Positions 41,445-49,919 of a DNA stretch of 64,000 nt are shown here, piece after piece. A program made the translations under genes and the position numbers. The stretch is from the NCBI GenBank assembly GCA_017484085.1, contig JAFUTW010000013.1, forward strand, positions 62,001-126,000, written 5' to 3'. Source of the stretch: Clostridia bacterium (GTDB lineage: Bacteria; Bacillota; Clostridia; Christensenellales; Aristaeellaceae). Every line of letters starts with the position of its first letter. The stretch's first letter is position 1. Below the pieces are notes generated by a model. It was not told the origin of the DNA. It made no database searches and saw nothing but the letters and a program-made list of their open reading frames with translations.

Positions 41445-42452
41445 ATGACACCAAGCATCCGGGATCTCGCCGCCGCCTGCGGCCTTTCCGTTTCCACCGT
41501 CAGCAAAGCACTCAACGGCTATTCCGACGTCAGCGAAAAGACGCGCGAGCAGGTCCGTCAGGCCGCCGAAACGCTGGGCTACCATGCCAGCGCCATCGCC
41601 AGGTCCCTCAAGACAGGGCGCAGCTTCAACCTGGGCGTGCTCTATTCCGACGACACCGAAAGCGGCTTCACGCACAATTACTTCGGGCCGGTGCTCCAGG
41701 CCTTCAAAAAGGAAGCCGAGCGCCGCGGCTACGACATCACCTTCATCTCCAAGGGCCAGCAGGGGATGAGCTACCTGCAGCACTGCAGCTTCCGCAGCCT
41801 GGACGGCGTGTGCATCGTCTGCTCCCACTTCTCCGATCCGGAGGTGCAGGAGCTGCTCTCCGGTCCGCTGCCCGTCGTTACCGTGGACTATGTCTTCAAC
41901 AACAGGAGCTGCGTCCAGTCGGACAACCGCACGGGCATGGAGCTCCTCACCCGGTACGTCATCGCGCGCGGGCACCGCAGAATCGCGTACATCGCCGGCG
42001 ACGACGGGGCGGTCTCCGGCCTGCGCGTCACCGCCTTCCGCCGCGTGCTGCACGAGGCGGGCATCCCGCTGCCGGAGGATTACCTGGCCGCCGGGCGCTA
42101 CCACGATCCCGCGACCGCGCGGCGCGTGACCCGCAGGATCCTCGCCCTCCCCGAACCGCCGACCTGCATCCTGATGCCGGACGATACAGCCGCGCTGGGC
42201 GGAATGGACGCCATCCGCGCGGCCGGGCTGCGCATCCCGGAGGACATCTCCATCGCCGGCTTCGACGGCGTCCCCATCCTGCAGATGTGCAAGCCGAAGC
42301 TCACGACCGTGCGCCAGGATACCGAGACCATCGGCATCAGCGCGGCGCGCAAGCTCATCCACCTCATCGAGCAGCCGGACACCACCTTTACGGAGATCCT
42401 GTCCGTCCCCTGTGCCCTCCTGGAGGGTGAAACGGTATCCTCCTTGGTTTGA
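41445..42452 (+). CDS. LacI-family regulator of cellobiose use
   Basis: The 335-residue repressor has a LacI helix-turn-helix (SIRDLAAACGLSVSTVSKAL) and hinge helix (ASAIARSLKTG), then a periplasmic-binding-protein-like effector domain with IPEDISIAGFDGVPI. GGGAGG precedes the ATG. Its gene lies between the divergent cellobiose phosphorylase and the sugar ABC operon, and matching operators are found before all three transcription units. Cellobiose or a derivative is the likely inducer, by inference. Confidence 0.92.
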   Translation: MTPSIRDLAAACGLSVSTVSKALNGYSDVSEKTREQVRQAAETLGYHASAIARSLKTGRSFNLGVLYSDDTESGFTHNYFGPVLQAFKKEAERRGYDITFISKGQQGMSYLQHCSFRSLDGVCIVCSHFSDPEVQELLSGPLPVVTVDYVFNNRSCVQSDNRTGMELLTRYVIARGHRRIAYIAGDDGAVSGLRVTAFRRVLHEAGIPLPEDYLAAGRYHDPATARRVTRRILALPEPPTCILMPDDTAALGGMDAIRAAGLRIPEDISIAGFDGVPILQMCKPKLTTVRQDTETIGISAARKLIHLIEQPDTTFTEILSVPCALLEGETVSSLV

Positions 42453-42471
42453 TTTGTAAGTTTTTCACAAA

Positions 42472-42520
42472 CAAAAACGTTTTAGATTTTCTTGACATTG
42501 AAAACAGCCGGCGTTACAAT
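42472..42520 (+). promoter_or_regulatory. Promoter and LacI operator of the sugar ABC operon
   Basis: CAAAAACGTTTTAG (42472-42485) lies directly upstream of TTGACA (42492-42497), which is 17 bases from TACAAT (42515-42520). The promoter is close to consensus. Confidence 0.8.
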
Positions 42521-42595
42521 ACTGCCAGAAACGGACGGGGCACCCCGTCCCAAGTGACGGCAGAAGCCGAAACAACTAAGGAGGTTCATTCAGCT

Positions 42596-43924
42596 ATGAA
42601 GAAGGTCATGAGTCTGGTTCTCGCGCTCGTACTCGTCGCGCTGGCCAGCGCCGTCGTCGCCGACGAGGGCAAGGTCCTCAACATCTGGTGCTGGAACGAC
42701 GAATTCCAGAGCCGCTTCAACGACTACTATCCCGGCGTCGCCGAGATCGCGGCCGACAAGTCCACCACCACCCTGAAGAACGGTGTGGTCGTCAACTGGG
42801 TCATCAATCCGAACGCCGACAACAACTACCAGAACAAGCTCGACGAGCAGCTGGACAAGCAGTTTGACGGCCAGCTGGCCGACGACGAGAAGATCGACAT
42901 CTTCCTCATCGAAGCCGACTACGCCCTCAAGTATGTCGCGGACGAGGCCAGCCTCGACGTGCGTGCCGACATCGGCCTTGCCGATGCCGATCTGGCCGAC
43001 CAGTACGATTACACCCAGAAGATCGCCTCCGCGGACGGCGTGCTCAAGGGCGTGACCTGGCAGGCCACCCCGGGCCTGTTCGCCTATCGCCGCTCCATCG
43101 CCAAGGACGTGCTGGGCACCGATGATCCCGCCGCCGTGCAGGAAGCCCTCTCCGATTGGGACAAGTTCAACGCCGTGGCCGAGCAGGCCGCCGCGAAGGG
43201 CTACAAGATGCTCTCCGGCTATGACGACAGCTACCGCACCTTCTCCAACAACGTGTCCGCTCCCTGGGTCACCGGCGACACCGCGACCGTCGACGCGAAC
43301 ATCATGAAGTGGGTCGAGCAGACCAAGGACTTCACCGACAAGGGCTACAACAACAAGACCTCCCTCTGGTCCGCCGAGTGGGCTGCCGATCAGAGCGCGG
43401 AAGGCAAGGTCTTCGGCTTCTTCTACAGCACTTGGGGCATCAACTTCACGCTCGTTGGCAACGCGGGTGAAGCCGGCTTCGGCGACTGGGCTGTCTGCTA
43501 CGGCCCGCAGCCGTACTACTGGGGCGGCACCTGGATCTGCGCCGCGAACGGCACCGACAACGTCGAGACCATCAAGGACGTCATGCTGGCCCTCTCCGCC
43601 GACAAGGACATCCTCAAGAAGATCACCCTCGACACCCAGGACTACACCAACAGCATCTCCGGCATGAGCGAAATCGCGAACGATCCGGAATTCGGCTCCG
43701 ACTTCCTCGGCGGCCAGAACCACGTCGCCCTCTTCCTCGAAGCTGCGCAGAAGATCGACATGAGCAACATCTCCGCTTACGATCAGGGCTGCAACGAGAA
43801 GTTCCAGCAGGCCTTCAAGAACTACTTCGACGGCAACGCCACCATCGACGAGGCCAAGGCTGCCTTCGAGACCGCCATCAAGGAACAGTATCCTGTCATC
43901 ACCACCGTGGTGTGGCCGGAGTAA
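42596..43924 (+). CDS. Carbohydrate ABC transporter substrate-binding protein
   Basis: The 442-residue exported protein binds an oligosaccharide, probably cellobiose. A signal peptide (1-22) ends SAVVADEG without a lipobox. The mature part has family 1 features: LNIWCWNDEFQSRF, DIFLIEADYALKYV and many Trp/Tyr residues (TWQATPGLF, YYWGGTWIC) suited to stacking on sugars. AAGGAGG lies before the ATG at 42596. Two CUT1 permease genes and a GH1 gene follow. As is usual for CUT1 systems, no dedicated ATPase is present. Confidence 0.9.
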   Translation: MKKVMSLVLALVLVALASAVVADEGKVLNIWCWNDEFQSRFNDYYPGVAEIAADKSTTTLKNGVVVNWVINPNADNNYQNKLDEQLDKQFDGQLADDEKIDIFLIEADYALKYVADEASLDVRADIGLADADLADQYDYTQKIASADGVLKGVTWQATPGLFAYRRSIAKDVLGTDDPAAVQEALSDWDKFNAVAEQAAAKGYKMLSGYDDSYRTFSNNVSAPWVTGDTATVDANIMKWVEQTKDFTDKGYNNKTSLWSAEWAADQSAEGKVFGFFYSTWGINFTLVGNAGEAGFGDWAVCYGPQPYYWGGTWICAANGTDNVETIKDVMLALSADKDILKKITLDTQDYTNSISGMSEIANDPEFGSDFLGGQNHVALFLEAAQKIDMSNISAYDQGCNEKFQQAFKNYFDGNATIDEAKAAFETAIKEQYPVITTVVWPE

Positions 43925-43959
43925 TCCCCTTCAAACGGAACCCTCAACGCTTTATCGAG

Positions 43960-43989
43960 ACAGGGGCGGGCATTGCCCGCCCCTGTTTT
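43960..43989 (+). other. Strong intercistronic hairpin after the sugar-binding protein gene
   Basis: ACAGGGGCGGGC pairs with GCCCGCCCCTGT around an ATT loop and is followed by TTTT. It could act as a partial terminator that raises binding protein over permeases. Confidence 0.7.
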
Positions 43990-44006
43990 AACGGAAAGGC
44001 AGGCTG

Positions 44007-44954
44007 ATGCACTCCATGACGGCAATGCGCAAAAAGAAGAAGGGCAGCTCCATCAGTTATGCGAAATACGGCTATTACTTTATCGCCCCCTTCTTTATCA
44101 CTTTCATCCTCTTTCAGCTGATCCCCCTGGCATCCACGGTTTACTACAGCTTTTTCTCCTACTTCAGGGACGGGCGCAAGTGGATCGGCCCCACCTTTGC
44201 CGGCCTTGCGAACTACCAGTATCTCTTCTCCACGGATCTGCCCCGCTATCTCGGCAACACGCTGATCCTGTGGCTCATCGGCTTTATCCCGCAGATCCTC
44301 ATCTCCCTGCTGCTGGCTGCCTGGTTTACCGATTACCGGTTGCACCTGCGCGGACAGGCCTTCTTTAAAACCGTCATCTACATGCCGAACCTGATCATGG
44401 CGTCAGCGTTCTCCATGCTCTTTTATACGCTCTTTGCGGACAGCGGCCCCGTCAACGGTGTGCTGCGCCTCGTCGGCCTCACCCAGGAAGGCGCGCCCAT
44501 CCGCTTCTTCGCCAGCATCCTCGGCACGCGCGGCCTCATTGGCCTCATGAATTTCCTGATGTGGTTCGGCAACACCACCATCCTGCTGATGGCAGCCATG
44601 ATGGGGGTGGAAGCTTCCCTCTTTGAGGCCGCGGAGATCGACGGCTGCACCCCGACGCAGATCTTCTTCAAGATCACGCTGCCGCTCATCCGTCCGCTCC
44701 TCATCTACGTGCTGATCACCTCCATGATCGGCGGCCTGCAGATGTTCGACGTCCCGCAGATCTTAACGCGCGGCTCCGGCGACCCCATGCGCAGCGCCAT
44801 GACCATGATCATGTATCTGAACAGCCACATGTTCTCCCGCAACTACGGGCGCGCCGGCGCGGTATCCACCGTCCTGTTCCTCATCTGCGGCATCCTGTGC
44901 GTCGTCGTCATGCGCTCGCTGGATACCGACCGTAAGGAGGCGAAGAAGAAATGA
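44007..44954 (+). CDS. Sugar ABC transporter permease 1 (CUT1, MalF-like)
   Basis: The 315-residue membrane protein has six helices and the BPD_transp_1 coupling loop EAAEIDGCTPTQIFFKITLP. AAAGGCAGG precedes the ATG at 44007; in-frame ATGs at 44016 and 44025 are possible alternatives. Its end overlaps the second permease by four bases. The pair would transport cello-oligosaccharides. Confidence 0.92.
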   Translation: MHSMTAMRKKKKGSSISYAKYGYYFIAPFFITFILFQLIPLASTVYYSFFSYFRDGRKWIGPTFAGLANYQYLFSTDLPRYLGNTLILWLIGFIPQILISLLLAAWFTDYRLHLRGQAFFKTVIYMPNLIMASAFSMLFYTLFADSGPVNGVLRLVGLTQEGAPIRFFASILGTRGLIGLMNFLMWFGNTTILLMAAMMGVEASLFEAAEIDGCTPTQIFFKITLPLIRPLLIYVLITSMIGGLQMFDVPQILTRGSGDPMRSAMTMIMYLNSHMFSRNYGRAGAVSTVLFLICGILCVVVMRSLDTDRKEAKKK

Positions 44955-45826
44955 CCACCCAGTCCGTCAAGCCGCAGGGCCGCGGCGTCTCCGCCGGCCT
45001 CCATGCGCGCCGCATCCTGGCTTACGCCGTCCTCGGCGTGCTTTGCTTCCTGTGCCTGTTCTTCTTCTACGTGCTGGCCGTCAACGCCACGCACAACCAC
45101 TATGAGATCCTCAAGGGCTTCAACCTCCTGCCCGGCGCGGATTTTTCCAAAAACCTAGCTGCGACCCTCGCGGACTCCTCCCTGCCGGTGCTCAGGGGCA
45201 TCGTCAATTCCCTCCTCATCGCCTCGCTTTCCGCCCTGCTGGCGATCTACTTCTCCGCGCTGACGGCCTACGGCATCTACGCCTATGACTTTAAGCTGAA
45301 GAACCTCGCGTTCACCTTCATCATCCTCATCATGTCCATGCCGACGCAGATCTCGGCGCTCGGCTTCGTCCGCCTCATCGGCCGCATGGGCGGCACCAAC
45401 CGCCTCTGGCCGCTCATCCTCCCCTCCATCGCAAGCCCGACGGTATTCTACTTCATGATCCAGTACATGAAGAGCAGCCTGCCCATGGAGATCGTGGAGG
45501 CCGCGCGCATCGACGGCTGCTCGGAATTCGGCACCTTCAACCGCGTCGTGCTGCCCCTGCTCAAGCCGGCCATGGCGGTGCAGGCCATCTTCTCCTTCGT
45601 CGCCTCCTGGAACAACTACTTCACCCCCGCCCTCATCCTGGACAGCAAGAGCAACCCGACCCTGCCCATCCTGATCGCGACCCTGCGCAGCAAGGACGTG
45701 GCCAGCCTCGACATGGGCTCTGTGTACATGCTGATCGCGGTCGCCATCCTGCCCGTCATCGTCGTGTACCTGCTGCTCTCCAAGTTCATCGTCGCAGGCG
45801 TCACCCTGGGCGGCGTCAAGGGCTGA
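44951..45826 (+). CDS. Sugar ABC transporter permease 2 (CUT1, MalG-like)
   Basis: The 291-residue membrane protein has six helices, a hydrophilic N-terminus and the MalG-type coupling loop EAARIDGCSEFGTFNRVVLP. ASWNNYFTPALIL is also typical. It overlaps the first permease gene (ATGA) and lies 41 bases upstream of the beta-glucosidase gene. Confidence 0.92.
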   Translation: MTTQSVKPQGRGVSAGLHARRILAYAVLGVLCFLCLFFFYVLAVNATHNHYEILKGFNLLPGADFSKNLAATLADSSLPVLRGIVNSLLIASLSALLAIYFSALTAYGIYAYDFKLKNLAFTFIILIMSMPTQISALGFVRLIGRMGGTNRLWPLILPSIASPTVFYFMIQYMKSSLPMEIVEAARIDGCSEFGTFNRVVLPLLKPAMAVQAIFSFVASWNNYFTPALILDSKSNPTLPILIATLRSKDVASLDMGSVYMLIAVAILPVIVVYLLLSKFIVAGVTLGGVKG

Positions 45827-45867
45827 GAACGCGGACGAATCCTTAAAGAACAGGAGATAATGAAACC

Positions 45868-47235
45868 ATGCGTTTTCCGAAAGGTTTCCTCTGGGGTGCC
45901 GCCACGGCCTCCTATCAGATCGAAGGCGGGTGGAAGGAAGGCGGCAAAGGCCCCTCCATCTGGGACGACCTGACCCATGACCGAAAGGGCTTCATCCTGG
46001 ACGGCTCCACCGGGGACGAGGCCTGCGACCACTACCACCGCTTCCGTGAGGACATCGCCCTGATGGCCTCCCTCGGCATCCGCAACTACCGCTTTTCCGT
46101 CTCCTGGCCGCGCATCCTGCCGGACGGCACCGGCAAGGTGAACCCGGAGGGCGTCCGTTTCTATTCCGAGCTGGTGGACTGCCTGCTGGAGCACGGCATC
46201 CGTCCCTTCATCACGCTGTACCACTGGGACCTGCCCCGCGCGATCTACCAGCGCGGCGCATGGCTGAACGACGACATGCCGGAGTGGTTCGCCGCCTATG
46301 TGCGCGCGGTCGCGCTGGCCCTCGGCGACCGCGTGAAGGACTATTTCACGATCAACGAGCCGCAGTGCGTCATCGGCCTCGGCTACTCCTCCTGCGAGCA
46401 TGCGCCCGCCGTCAGGATGCCGGTGCGCGACCTGGTGCGCATGAGCCACATCCTGATGAAGTGCCACGGAAAAGCCGTTCAGGTGCTGCGCGAAACCGTG
46501 CCCGGCGTGCGCGTGGGCTACGCGCCCTGTTCCGGCCCCGTCCTGCCCGCCACCGGCAGCGCGGAAGACGTCGAAGCCGCCCGGCGCGCCTACTTCGCCG
46601 TCAGCAGCGATCCGGAGGGCTTTATGTGGTCTCCCGCCTGGTTCTCCGATCCCGTGATGCTGGGCGAATACCCGGAAGACGCGCTGTCCGCCTTCGGGCA
46701 GTATCTGCCTCATGGGTGGGAGCGGGACCTCTCCCTCATTCACCAGCCGCTGGACTGCTACACGCAGAACATCTACAACAGCAACCTCACCGTGCGCGCC
46801 GCGGATAACGCCGAAGGCTTTGAGACCGTCCCCTATCCCGTCGGCGGAGAGCGGACGCTGATGGGCTGGCCCGTGACGCCCGACGCGCTCTATTGGGGCC
46901 CGAAGTTCCTCTATGAGCGCTACCGCACGCCCATCTTCATCAGTGAAAACGGCATGAGCTGTCACGACTGGGTCTTCCCCGACGGGCAGGTGCACGACCC
47001 GAACCGCATGGACTACCTGCGGCGCTATCTTCTGGCCCTCTCCCGGGCCATCGAAGACGGCACGGACGTGCGCGGCTACTTCTGCTGGTCCCTTCTGGAC
47101 AACTTCGAGTGGAAGTTCGGCTACACCCAGCGCTTCGGACTCGTCCACGTGGTTTACGCAACACAAAAAAGAACGCCGAAGGATTCGGCGCTCTGGTACA
47201 AGAAAGTCATGGAGACGAATGGGGGCTGCTTATAA
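45868..47235 (+). CDS. GH1 beta-glucosidase
   Basis: The 455-residue cytoplasmic glycosidase hydrolyses beta-glucosides such as cellobiose. It begins FPKGFLWGAATASYQIEGGW, the GH1 N-terminal signature. The acid/base is E164 in TINEP and the nucleophile E360 in ISENG; WSLLDNFEW, which contacts the sugar, lies near the C-terminus. No signal peptide is present. It ends the sugar ABC operon, so hydrolysis complements the phosphorolytic route of the GH94 enzyme. A 6-phospho specificity is unlikely without a PTS nearby. Confidence 0.95.
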   Translation: MRFPKGFLWGAATASYQIEGGWKEGGKGPSIWDDLTHDRKGFILDGSTGDEACDHYHRFREDIALMASLGIRNYRFSVSWPRILPDGTGKVNPEGVRFYSELVDCLLEHGIRPFITLYHWDLPRAIYQRGAWLNDDMPEWFAAYVRAVALALGDRVKDYFTINEPQCVIGLGYSSCEHAPAVRMPVRDLVRMSHILMKCHGKAVQVLRETVPGVRVGYAPCSGPVLPATGSAEDVEAARRAYFAVSSDPEGFMWSPAWFSDPVMLGEYPEDALSAFGQYLPHGWERDLSLIHQPLDCYTQNIYNSNLTVRAADNAEGFETVPYPVGGERTLMGWPVTPDALYWGPKFLYERYRTPIFISENGMSCHDWVFPDGQVHDPNRMDYLRRYLLALSRAIEDGTDVRGYFCWSLLDNFEWKFGYTQRFGLVHVVYATQKRTPKDSALWYKKVMETNGGCL

Positions 47236-47309
47236 CAGGTTCCTCCCAAATGACGAACAATCCCTTTCTGCAGCGATCAACCCCGTTGCAGAACGGGGAG
47301 CACTAAAAA

Positions 47310-47342
47310 GCCGGCCTTGCGACTGAGGCCGGCCTTGTTTTT
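47310..47342. terminator. Bidirectional terminator between GH1 and pnkp
   Basis: GCCGGCCT pairs with AGGCCGGC; TTTTTT follows on the plus strand and TTTTT on the minus strand. Another hairpin (CCCCGTT/AACGGGG) lies at 47281-47298. Confidence 0.85.
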
Positions 47343-49919
47343 TCACAGTCTGGGATCCACCGGTTCGCTCTCCATGGCCAGCACGCCAAAGGCGCATTCA
47401 TGCACCTTGTAAAGCGGTTCTTTGCGTATAAACCGCTTAAGGGACTCCATTCCGAGGGAAAACTCCTTGAGCGCAAGGCTGCGCTTTCGGCTCAAAGAAC
47501 GCTTTTTGAGACGCCTGAGGTGATCTGCTTCCAGGTATTCTGCGCCGTAGATGATCCGGAGGTATTCGCTGCCCCGGCACTTTACTGCGGGCTGCAGGAG
47601 AGTGCCATTCTGTTTCGCGATATAGGTTTCCGGTTTGACGACCATGCCTTCACCGCCGGCGCCCGTCAGTTCCAGCCACCACTTGATCCCATCCCGGACG
47701 CTTTCTTCGGACTCCGTGTTCACGCAGAGATAGGGCGTAGCCATATATACCGGATCCATCCCGGTCATATACTTGCGGATCGTTTCCATGTGCCATACAT
47801 GCTTCTCTCCGGAGAAAACCTTCCCTTCAACCGCAAGAAGATGGAACGGTGCGATCCGGAAATCATCCGTGGATTTGACCGTCCAGCAGTATTCCCTGTA
47901 AGCGTCGATATACCGCAGGATATCCTCCTGCTTTGCCTTAAAACGCTTCAGCAGGTCCTTCGGGTCCACATTCTGTCCGGATGTATTCTCTCCCACATCA
48001 AAGGGCCTGTTTTCCCGCGCGCATACCTGTTCAAGCCTGCTGACGACCGCATCCAGGCTGTTTTTGCCGGAATTCCCCGTCGCAGCGTACTGCGTCCTGA
48101 GCAGGCCCTGTGCCTTTTCGCTCCAGGGCATCAGTTCCGTATCCAGGCAGACCCAATCGGTGCTGAAATCCTCCCAGAACCGCGTTTGTGACAGCACCGT
48201 GTCCAGTCTGTCCAAAAGCGCCGTTTCCGTGCCTGCGTCATCGAAAAAGCGCCTGCCTGTACGGGAGTAAATGATCCCCCGGGAACCGTCCGTCACGCCG
48301 AAGCGGTTTTCAGCCGTCTTTGCCGTTCTGCAGAGAATGATCACCGCCCGGGATCCCATGTGCTTCTTTTCGCAGACCACATTCGGTATCCCTCTGCTGC
48401 GATAGTATTCGAAAGCCTGCAGGGGATGCTCCAGGAAGCCGTCCAGCCCGCTGGTCTCACAGGGAGACATGGTTGGAGGCAGATAGATCAGCCAGTGCGG
48501 ATCCGCCGCAAACCGGGACATGATCTCCAGTGCGGCAGCCGCATTCCCCTCGCTGATGTCGATGGAATGATACAGCTCCGTTTCGATATGCAGCTTGTGA
48601 TTGAAGTCGCCGACTGTCAGCAAATCTCCCGGATCATCTTCCTGCTTTAGATCCTCCAGCGGCTTTACAGGTTCATAATACTGCCTCTTCGCCTGCACGC
48701 TGATGATTTCCCGTTCCGGGTACCGGAAGGCCGTCAGGCTGCCTCCGAAGACGCAGCCGGTATCGATGCAGTAAGTGCCGTTCAGGGATTTGACTTCTTT
48801 TCCTGCGATATGCCCGTAAACGATGGTGGCCCGTCCGCGGTAGTCCGCAGCCCAGTCAAGGCGGACCGGCAGGCCGTAGGAATCGACCTCTCCGGTGGTC
48901 TCGCCGTACAGGCAGAAGTCGCGCACCCGCATGGACCCGCGGCCTATGTATTCCTGCCTGAGGCCGGCATGGGCGGTCACCAGCCTGCCGTCATCCAGCA
49001 CATAATGGCTGACGAGGCTGTCCAGGAACGCAGCGGCCTCCGCCCTGAATGCCTCGCTTTGCGCCTTCATCTCCTCGATCGTAAGATCGATACCGTGCGT
49101 GAGGCGGATATTCTTCCCCTTGAAGTAATTCAGCAGCTTCACGTCATGGTTTCCGGGAACGGCCAGTGCGTTGCCGCTTTTCACCATCTTCATCGCCAGC
49201 TTCAGCACATCTGCATTCCGGGGGCCGCGGTCGCAAAAATCACCCAGGAAGATGACCTTTCTGCCTTCCGGATGCGCGTATCCGTCCCCGCCGGGCACAT
49301 AACCCAGCCGCAAGAGCAGCTCCTCCAGTTCATCGCAGCAGCCGTGGATATCCCCGATGATATCGAAGGGGCCGTGCTCATCCTTTTTATCATTCCAGAG
49401 TTTTGTCCGGATCACCTCTGTGTTTTCCAGCTGCTCCAATGAGTTGATGACATAGATGAACCGGAAGCCTTCCCGCTTCAGGTTTTTGATCGACCGCTTC
49501 ACCTCCATGCAGTGCTTGCGGATCACCCGCTCCGGGTAATTCCGTTCCGGGCGGGCCTTGTTCCGCTGCTGCAGCAGCGCCTCCGGCAGGTTCAGCACAA
49601 TGGCCACGGAATGCACATTCTGTTCTCTGGCCATGTCGATGATCTTTTTCCTGGCGTATTCTTGGGTGTTTGTCGCATCGATGACCGTCAGCTTCATGTT
49701 GCTCAGCCGCTTGCCTGCAGCGTAGTGCAGCAAATCAAAGGCGTCATTCGATGCACCCTGATCATTCTCATCGTCCGAAACCATGCCCCGGAAGAAGTCT
49801 GAGGAAAGGACTTCCGTCGGCTTGAAATGCCGAAGGGCAAAGCTGCTCTTTCCGGAAGAGGTCGCGCCGATCATGGCCACCAGACAGAACTCCGGGATCT
49901 CGATCCTGTACTTATCCAT
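47343..49919 (-). CDS. pnkp: RNA-repair polynucleotide kinase-phosphatase-ligase Pnkp
   Basis: The 858-residue protein has the three-domain order of bacterial Pnkp, which heals and seals broken RNA together with Hen1. The kinase has P-loop GATSSGKSS (18-26). The metallophosphatase has GDIHGCCDE, GDFCDRGP and GNHD. The C-terminal adenylyltransferase/ligase domain has KKHMGSR with the likely nucleophile K519. The ATG at 49919 overlaps the last codons and stop of hen1 by eight bases, so the two are translationally coupled. A terminator follows the stop. Confidence 0.93.
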   Translation of the reverse strand: MDKYRIEIPEFCLVAMIGATSSGKSSFALRHFKPTEVLSSDFFRGMVSDDENDQGASNDAFDLLHYAAGKRLSNMKLTVIDATNTQEYARKKIIDMAREQNVHSVAIVLNLPEALLQQRNKARPERNYPERVIRKHCMEVKRSIKNLKREGFRFIYVINSLEQLENTEVIRTKLWNDKKDEHGPFDIIGDIHGCCDELEELLLRLGYVPGGDGYAHPEGRKVIFLGDFCDRGPRNADVLKLAMKMVKSGNALAVPGNHDVKLLNYFKGKNIRLTHGIDLTIEEMKAQSEAFRAEAAAFLDSLVSHYVLDDGRLVTAHAGLRQEYIGRGSMRVRDFCLYGETTGEVDSYGLPVRLDWAADYRGRATIVYGHIAGKEVKSLNGTYCIDTGCVFGGSLTAFRYPEREIISVQAKRQYYEPVKPLEDLKQEDDPGDLLTVGDFNHKLHIETELYHSIDISEGNAAAALEIMSRFAADPHWLIYLPPTMSPCETSGLDGFLEHPLQAFEYYRSRGIPNVVCEKKHMGSRAVIILCRTAKTAENRFGVTDGSRGIIYSRTGRRFFDDAGTETALLDRLDTVLSQTRFWEDFSTDWVCLDTELMPWSEKAQGLLRTQYAATGNSGKNSLDAVVSRLEQVCARENRPFDVGENTSGQNVDPKDLLKRFKAKQEDILRYIDAYREYCWTVKSTDDFRIAPFHLLAVEGKVFSGEKHVWHMETIRKYMTGMDPVYMATPYLCVNTESEESVRDGIKWWLELTGAGGEGMVVKPETYIAKQNGTLLQPAVKCRGSEYLRIIYGAEYLEADHLRRLKKRSLSRKRSLALKEFSLGMESLKRFIRKEPLYKVHECAFGVLAMESEPVDPRL

